64,000 bases of DNA from the NCBI GenBank assembly GCA_002794785.1, contig NBBA01000021.1, positions 186,001 to 250,000 of the forward strand, written 5' to 3'. Source of the DNA: Coniferiporia sulphurascens. Taxonomy: Eukaryota > Basidiomycota > Agaricomycetes > Hymenochaetales > Hymenochaetaceae. The number at the start of each line of letters is the position of its first letter. Position 1 is the first letter of the stretch. This document shows, piece after piece, positions 58,855 to 64,000 of this stretch. The notes below the pieces were generated by a model. It was not told the DNA's origin. It was given only the letters and a program-made list of their open reading frames with translations, and did not search any database. Made by a program: the position numbers and the translations under genes.

Positions 58855-60289
58855 AGGGGGAAAAGAAAAGAAAAAGCGGGAAAACGAATCTACTTTGCTT
58901 TACTTCTAAACTAAATTATTTTTTGCTGTAAATTGGTCTTTCCCGGTCACTGATCATCGTCGTCTTCGTCATCCAGGTCTGGCAGCCTCCCTGCTCTCCA
59001 CTCTCCCGCTCACCGCTCTTGATCTTTCTTTCTCACACTCTCCCTCCCCTCTCTTTCTTCTCTCTGGATCCAGGTCCTGTCCGTATCTGACTATTTTATC
59101 CCAAAATCGCTATCTTGTCTCGTCTCGTTCTCGCTCCGGAAATTTGTAGTATGTATCCGTTTCCTCCTCTTGTATAATAGTAACAGTACATATCAATAAA
59201 GCGCTGAATTACATCCGTGCAGACCGTTGTTCTAATTGGGCTCAACCGCTCAATCAATGTAATATGAAATTTTACGTGTCGCTTTTTCTTTGTAAGCTTT
59301 AAGGGGGTGCGACGTCGCCGATCTATTTCCCACTTTCTCAATCCGGACATGCATGAGACCGACCGACGTCACCGTGACGGTCTCGATATACGGATTTTTC
59401 AGTCTTGTTAAGTAGTCTTAAGTGCCCCCCCAGCTCCAGTTGGCCGTCGAAGTTTTTTGAATCTTGGATTCGTGATGGCCTGCCTGTCAAATACATCGCA
59501 ACGTAAAAAAAATCGACGTAGGTTGCGGACAAAAAGCGCACATCGTCAATCGTACTGGTAAGTATTAAGGCAAGGGCCGGCGAGAATTGCGTCTGTGTGC
59601 GCGTTAATTACGCTGATATTTGTACTGACATACTGGTAAAGTAAGTTACCGTGATGGCTCTCGGCTCCCCGCATCAATATCAATATCAATGATGTCAACT
59701 ATTCAACAAACCAACGTCAATAATCTCGCGCCCATAAATTTAAAAAACTCTCCCGCCCCCGTACTACCTACCATACACGCGTCCGGACTCCGAGGCGTCG
59801 TGCCTCCCGTAAGTGTATGAACCGTGATGCCGCTGTCTCGCCTGCGCGCCCCGAGGCACCCGCGGAGATGCAAAGTGTCAAGAATCAAGATGGAGATGAT
59901 CATCGTGATGCAACAAGCTATTAGTACTATGGAGTGTTGTGTGCGTGTGTTCCGTATACTGCATTGCCACTGCTAGTAGTTACTTGTGTGTACGGGTACC
60001 TGTAACCTGGTACCTACTGAGCTGTAACCTCCGTTCCGATTCTATTGAGCTCCCCTAGTCCCGGGCTAGCATAAGTGTTTCTCCGGCCGGCGTATTTCTC
60101 TTCCCCCCCTTCCCCCCCCCCCTTTTCTTCGTGCGTCCCCGGCCATAGTAGACAAGGGTAGGTGATGATCGCTGATGGCCCTATGTCTATTGACGTCGGG
60201 CATCTCCGACCGCAGTTCCTACCGCCTGATCGTCTTTTGGTGCAAATATAGACAAGACGCACGACTCGCCGGATGATGTCAGTGACAAG
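58855..60289. other. Intergenic, no gene seen
   Basis: About 1.4 kb downstream of the transcription factor. Contains an ATCAATATC microsatellite at 59673-59694 and poly-C/T runs near 60105-60125. No gene supported. Confidence 0.5.
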
Positions 60290-61650
60290 GGGTTCAGACC
60301 GATCTATTCGGCGGTGTTTTCCTTTTCCGTTCCCCCATCTCATAGCGCTACTACAAGTTGTATGATAAGAATCAGCCGGCAAACTTTAAAAAAAGGGAGG
60401 TGAAGTAAGGTGAAATCAGGAGAGAAGAAAGGGGACTCGGAGAAGGGAAGAGAAGGGGGAAAGGAAAATAAGGCGGGGAAAGAGGACCAGGGTGGACAAA
60501 CGGCTAGGCAATTGTAGCAAGACCCTTGAGTTACGATTTCGGTTGCACACTTATGTGCTAAGTGCTAACACCTTCACTCAGGCTGTATCTTGACGTCCTC
60601 CCGTACCCTCACTAGCAATAATCAGTAAAACCCACCAACAACAGCCATTCTTGGGTTTTTTTTCACTTCCCCGAGAACGTATTCGTAAGTTTAATCAAAC
60701 ACCTCGAGTTCTCGACCCCCCAGTAGCACGGAGCCGATCGCCATGTCTCTGGTCGGGATATGAAGAATGTCAGGTGAGACCGATTTTAGACTCGGAACGT
60801 TCTTTTTGGGGGGGGATCCTTCTTCAATATGAACCCAAGGCGGAACGAGACTTAGGCGACTGCGTGCATCTATGTGCGTTGCATTTTTGCGGAGCTCCGG
60901 CGGGAAGATCTAGTAGTAGACTTCAGAGGAAGTCGTCTGAGTCTGCGCTTCTTCTTTCCGATCTCAGGGATTGTCAGTGGAAAGGCTCATCGCAATGCTG
61001 TGAATCCATTAAGGGGGAAGAAACGAAGAGAGAATTGAGAAGAAGAGAAGAGATCTTGTCTTCGAGCGCAGTAGTTTGGCTATTGCTTCGGACACACTAA
61101 TTCAATTGCGTGCTTATTTGCTCACTTGGCGATATGGACACGCTCATTTACGAACGCCGAATCTGTGCTTGCTTCGGGAGTCCAGACTCTGACCCTGACT
61201 CGAGTTCGGGTGTCCATGAGGTCCGCCGTACTTGCGGTGAGGGTCCCACGGCAGATATTCTGGGGCTTGGAAGAGAGGGGAGAAAAAAATGTAAGAATGT
61301 AAGAATGTAAGAAGGAAGTGAAGAAGTAAATCGCTCGGGGGAAAAAAGCACAGCAGCAGCCAACCAGCCAACCAGTCCTGTAACTCAAACTAAAGAGACG
61401 GGGAAGAGCTTCCCTGCGAGAAACTTGAAGCAAAGACTTTTTTTAATCCACTGTAGTAGTAGTCACTGGCACTGGCAGCCGCCAGCGACACTGCTACTGT
61501 TCGGGCGTGAAACGATGAGCCACGTGATGCCGGCCCCCGGGCCGAAGCTCGAACGTGCACTATTTTTAAACTTGTTCACCTCAGGCTGTTCCTGTTTCAC
61601 TTAGCACTGTAAGCCGCTCGATGATATGTTTTTCGCGTCCTCTTCTCTTA
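60290..61650 (-). repeat. Dispersed repeat, copy C, adjoining the copia LTR
   Basis: Reverse-oriented relative of A and B, the longest of the three. On the minus strand it runs from about 61650 (GAGGACGCG block, also at 46450) to about 60290 (a block with CCGCCGAAT, matched near 50600 in B). Its left end touches the copia LTR at about 61665, suggesting the copia element inserted into or beside this repeat. Contains a GTAAGAAT triplication at 61290-61312. Confidence 0.7.
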
Positions 61651-61664
61651 AAATCTACGCACGT

Positions 61665-61900
61665 TGTGGTAGACGATGAGGTGCAGTGGTGAAGTTCAGG
61701 CAAGGTGGGTTATCAGCGTAAACCGATGTATTTCTAGGGCGAGACCAGCTCCCCTTATATACACGTTCCGTGGGCTAGTACTACTATAACTAACTAGCTC
61801 CTATCGTATGGCGTTATCGTTGCGTTATCGTTCACTTAGTAAGGTGGTTGTTCATATGACCACGTACTATATTTATATCGTTCGTTATATTTATTTAATA
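61665..61900 (-). repeat. Probable 3' LTR of the copia element
   Basis: Directly after the polymerase stop comes GAAGGGGAG (a likely polypurine tract), then an AT-rich segment starting TATTAAATAAATATAACG. It contains a TATA-like GTATATAAGG and ends near CTACCACA. About 236 bp. The boundary is inferred because the 5' LTR lies outside the window; the usual TG start is not obvious. Confidence 0.45.
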
Positions 61901-61907
61901 CTCCCCT

Positions 61908-64000
61908 TCAAACTTTTACTAGGCGGAGTAGACTTGTAAAACGTTTGATTAATTCTATCGTTAGCGCTTTCGTCATAATATCAGCCTTTTGCTGTCCAGT
62001 TGGAATATATGAAACTGATATGGTTTCATTTTCAATATAATCTCGTAAAAAATCTTTTCGTATGTCTATATGTTTTGTCCGTTGCGTATATTTTTGTTCT
62101 GTTGAGTTTACTATTGTTATGGCCGCTTGATTATCACATAATATCTTCGTAGGTGTATCCAAGGTCTGCAGTACCTCTTCAACCAGTCTTCGTAGCCATA
62201 TAGCTTCTTTTACTCCATGAGTTAAAGCTTGTAATTCTGCTTCGCATACTGATAATGACACTAATTCTTGTTTTTTACTTGACCAGGATGTCGTTGCGTT
62301 TCCTATTTGGAATATATATCCTGATATAGCTTTATGTCCTTCTTGTGTCATTCCGTCAGCGTCAGTGTATCCGGTTAACTCGATTGGTTCTTTTCCTCCG
62401 AGTATTAACCAATAATCGTTCGTTCCTTTTAAGTATTTAAAACAGTGTTTTACTGCATTGTAATGTTCAATACTAGGTTTATTTAAATGCCTAGCAAATT
62501 GACCTGTTGCGAATGATATGTCAGGTCTCGTACAATCTGCTGCATATCGTAATGCTCCAACCATGTTCATATATGGTATTTGGTTCATGAAGTTTAATTC
62601 TTCATTAGTTGGATTTTCGAGTGATTTTAACACTTGACCAGGTGTCATTGGTGTTCGTACCGTTGCAGCGTCTTTTAATTTATATTTTTCTATTATATTA
62701 TCAATATAATGTTTTTGTCTTAATTTTATGATTCTTTCATCTCGGTTTCTTTCAATTTCAATCCCGAGTAACCAATGTATATTGATTCCGTCAGTGAATT
62801 TTACATGTTTTCCAATTTCTTCTTTAAAGGCTTTTATTAATTTTAGATTTAAGCCACATATTGTTATGTCGTCAACATGTATGAAAAGTATTAGGATTGT
62901 TTTTCCTTTATCTTTTCTTAGGAATACTGCGTTGTCTTGGACTGCTCTTGTTAGTCCAATTCCGATTAATATTTCTGATAATTTTTTATACCATCGTCTG
63001 CCTGCTTGTTTTAATCCGTATAAGGCTTTATTTAGTTTTAAAACTTGTCCAGGTTTTATTTCAATTAGATTTCCTGGTGGTGGTTTTATGTATATGTTTT
63101 CGTCTTTTTCTAATTCACCGTATAAGTAAGCTGATTTTATATCGATTTGGTGAATTTCGTAATCATTTGTTGCGCTCCAACTTAATATTGTTCTTACTGT
63201 AGCTAATCGTGCTACTGGAGCGAATGTGTCGTTTGAGTAGTAGTCTATGCCTTCTTTCTGGGCAAATCCTTGAACTACTAATCTTGCTTTGTAACGTTCG
63301 ATTTCTCCGTTTGCTAATCTTTTTGTTTTGTAAACAAATCTTGTTCCGATTATGTTTGCTTCTTTTGGTGGATCAATGATTTTCCATGTAGATCTTTCGA
63401 TTAACGTTTTTATTTCTTCTTTCATTGCCGTGATCCACTGATTTGCGTCAATTCTATTGATCGCTTGTTGATATGAATTTGGATCGCCTATTAATTCCGT
63501 ATTGAATTGATTAAATTCCGTAAGATAAGCGACTGTGTTTTGTTCGTCAAAGTTTAGACCTAATGATCGTTTCGTTGCTTTAATATTTCTTATTGGTCTT
63601 TCATTTAATTCTTTTATTTGTTCGTTTTGTTTTTCTGTTATATTCTCCCCTTCAATTTTAGATGGTGGAGAATCTAAAAATTGTAAATTTCGTTCGACTG
63701 ATATTTTTCTATTGTGATAGGTTCTATGACCTTTACTTTCTTCGTCAAATCCTAACCATTGTGCATATATTCCTTTTGGTTGTAATTTATTTACGTCTTC
63801 TTGTTTTATTATGCAGTATTGGCCGAATTCTTTTAAATCGTCTATGTTGTAATTTTCGTTATATCGTTTGAAATATGGTGTTTTAAAATTAATAGCGCTC
63901 TTTGGCGTTCTATTGTATACGTAAGTACTGTATTTTACAGCTTCTCCCCATAGACTGGGTGGTAATTTTGCTTGTAGCAGATTTACTCGTGTATTGTTTA
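61908..64000 (-). mobile_element. Ty1/copia retrotransposon polyprotein, 3' half (partial, intact frame)
   Basis: The frame is open from the window edge to the TGA/stop at 61908, about 697 codons, with no break. At the edge is the integrase C-terminus ('LLQAKLPPSLWGEAVKYSTYVYNRTP'). Reverse transcriptase follows ('WITAMKEEIKTL', 'GTRFVYKTKRL', 'QIDIKSAYLYGEL', 'ALYGLKQAGRRW', and the catalytic 'FIHVDD'). RNase H has its acidic residues in 'TGYTDADG', 'CEAELQAL' and 'LCDNQAAI', and the usual 'TKHIDIRKDFLRDYI' and 'GQQKADIMTKAL'. All key residues are present, so the element may be recent or active. Base composition is strongly AT-biased, unlike the host genes. Confidence 0.93.

Noticed and set aside
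59673..59694. Relation of the ATCAATATC run to the 42.36 kb run
   Set aside because: They are reverse complements of a simple ATTGAT repeat and arise easily by slippage; no shared flanks.
1..64000. CRISPR arrays, bacterial operons, riboswitches
   Set aside because: The DNA is eukaryotic nuclear with spliceosomal introns; the regular spaced repeats seen are simple-sequence or irregular motifs, not CRISPR.
1..64000. tRNA and rRNA genes
   Set aside because: I looked for T-loop-like GGTTCGAATCC and A/B box pairs and found none with a foldable cloverleaf; a tRNA scan would settle it.

Overview
The window is nuclear DNA of a filamentous basidiomycete, most likely an Agaricomycete. The reasons are many short introns (about 50-65 bp) inside nearly every gene, a mixture of tiny and large exons, and basidiomycete-type families: a class I hydrophobin, BTB/POZ paralogues, DUF6533-like membrane protein, F-box/LRR proteins, a Zn2Cys6 regulator and a polyporopepsin-like aspartic protease. 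A polypore relative is a guess, not a demonstrated placement. All gene models below were spliced by eye; exon sums were checked for frame.

Layout. 0-7 kb holds the end of a DUF6533-like gene, ribosomal protein eS19, a membrane-anchored aldo-keto reductase and tRNA-splicing endonuclease subunit Sen54. 7-17 kb holds two BTB paralogues on the minus strand, a hydrophobin, an unknown single-exon gene, and a protein joining a CBM5/12-like module, a membrane segment and two DM9 repeats. 18.7-31.1 kb holds a large two-RING protein, a head-to-head pair of proline iminopeptidase-like hydrolases, and two convergent F-box-like genes. 31.5-37.7 kb is a housekeeping block: ribonucleotide reductase large subunit (with ACGCGT cell-cycle boxes), a small unknown gene and eIF3i. 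39.9-45.8 kb holds an aspartic protease with a natural run of nine histidines and a 15-exon MFS transporter, separated by a repeat-rich spacer with a recurring GTCGGGTGCTG motif.

46.4-64 kb is accessory and gene-poor. A dispersed repeat occurs three times (A and B on plus, C on minus). Repeat A abuts a third BTB copy that has lost its start and 26 internal codons. A Zn2Cys6 transcription factor, whose zinc cluster is split by a probable GC-AG intron, stands alone between a 7.4 kb and a 3 kb gene-free stretch. The right end is the 3' half of an intact-looking, unusually AT-rich Ty1/copia element whose LTR abuts repeat C.

There is no clear metabolic cluster: the genes are mostly unrelated neighbours. 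The unusual material lies in gene architecture (a start codon alone in an exon, a 4-nt and a 10-nt microexon, a GC-AG intron, an in-frame 54-nt intron), in the BTB/repeat/copia decay zone, and in the CBM-membrane-DM9 protein.
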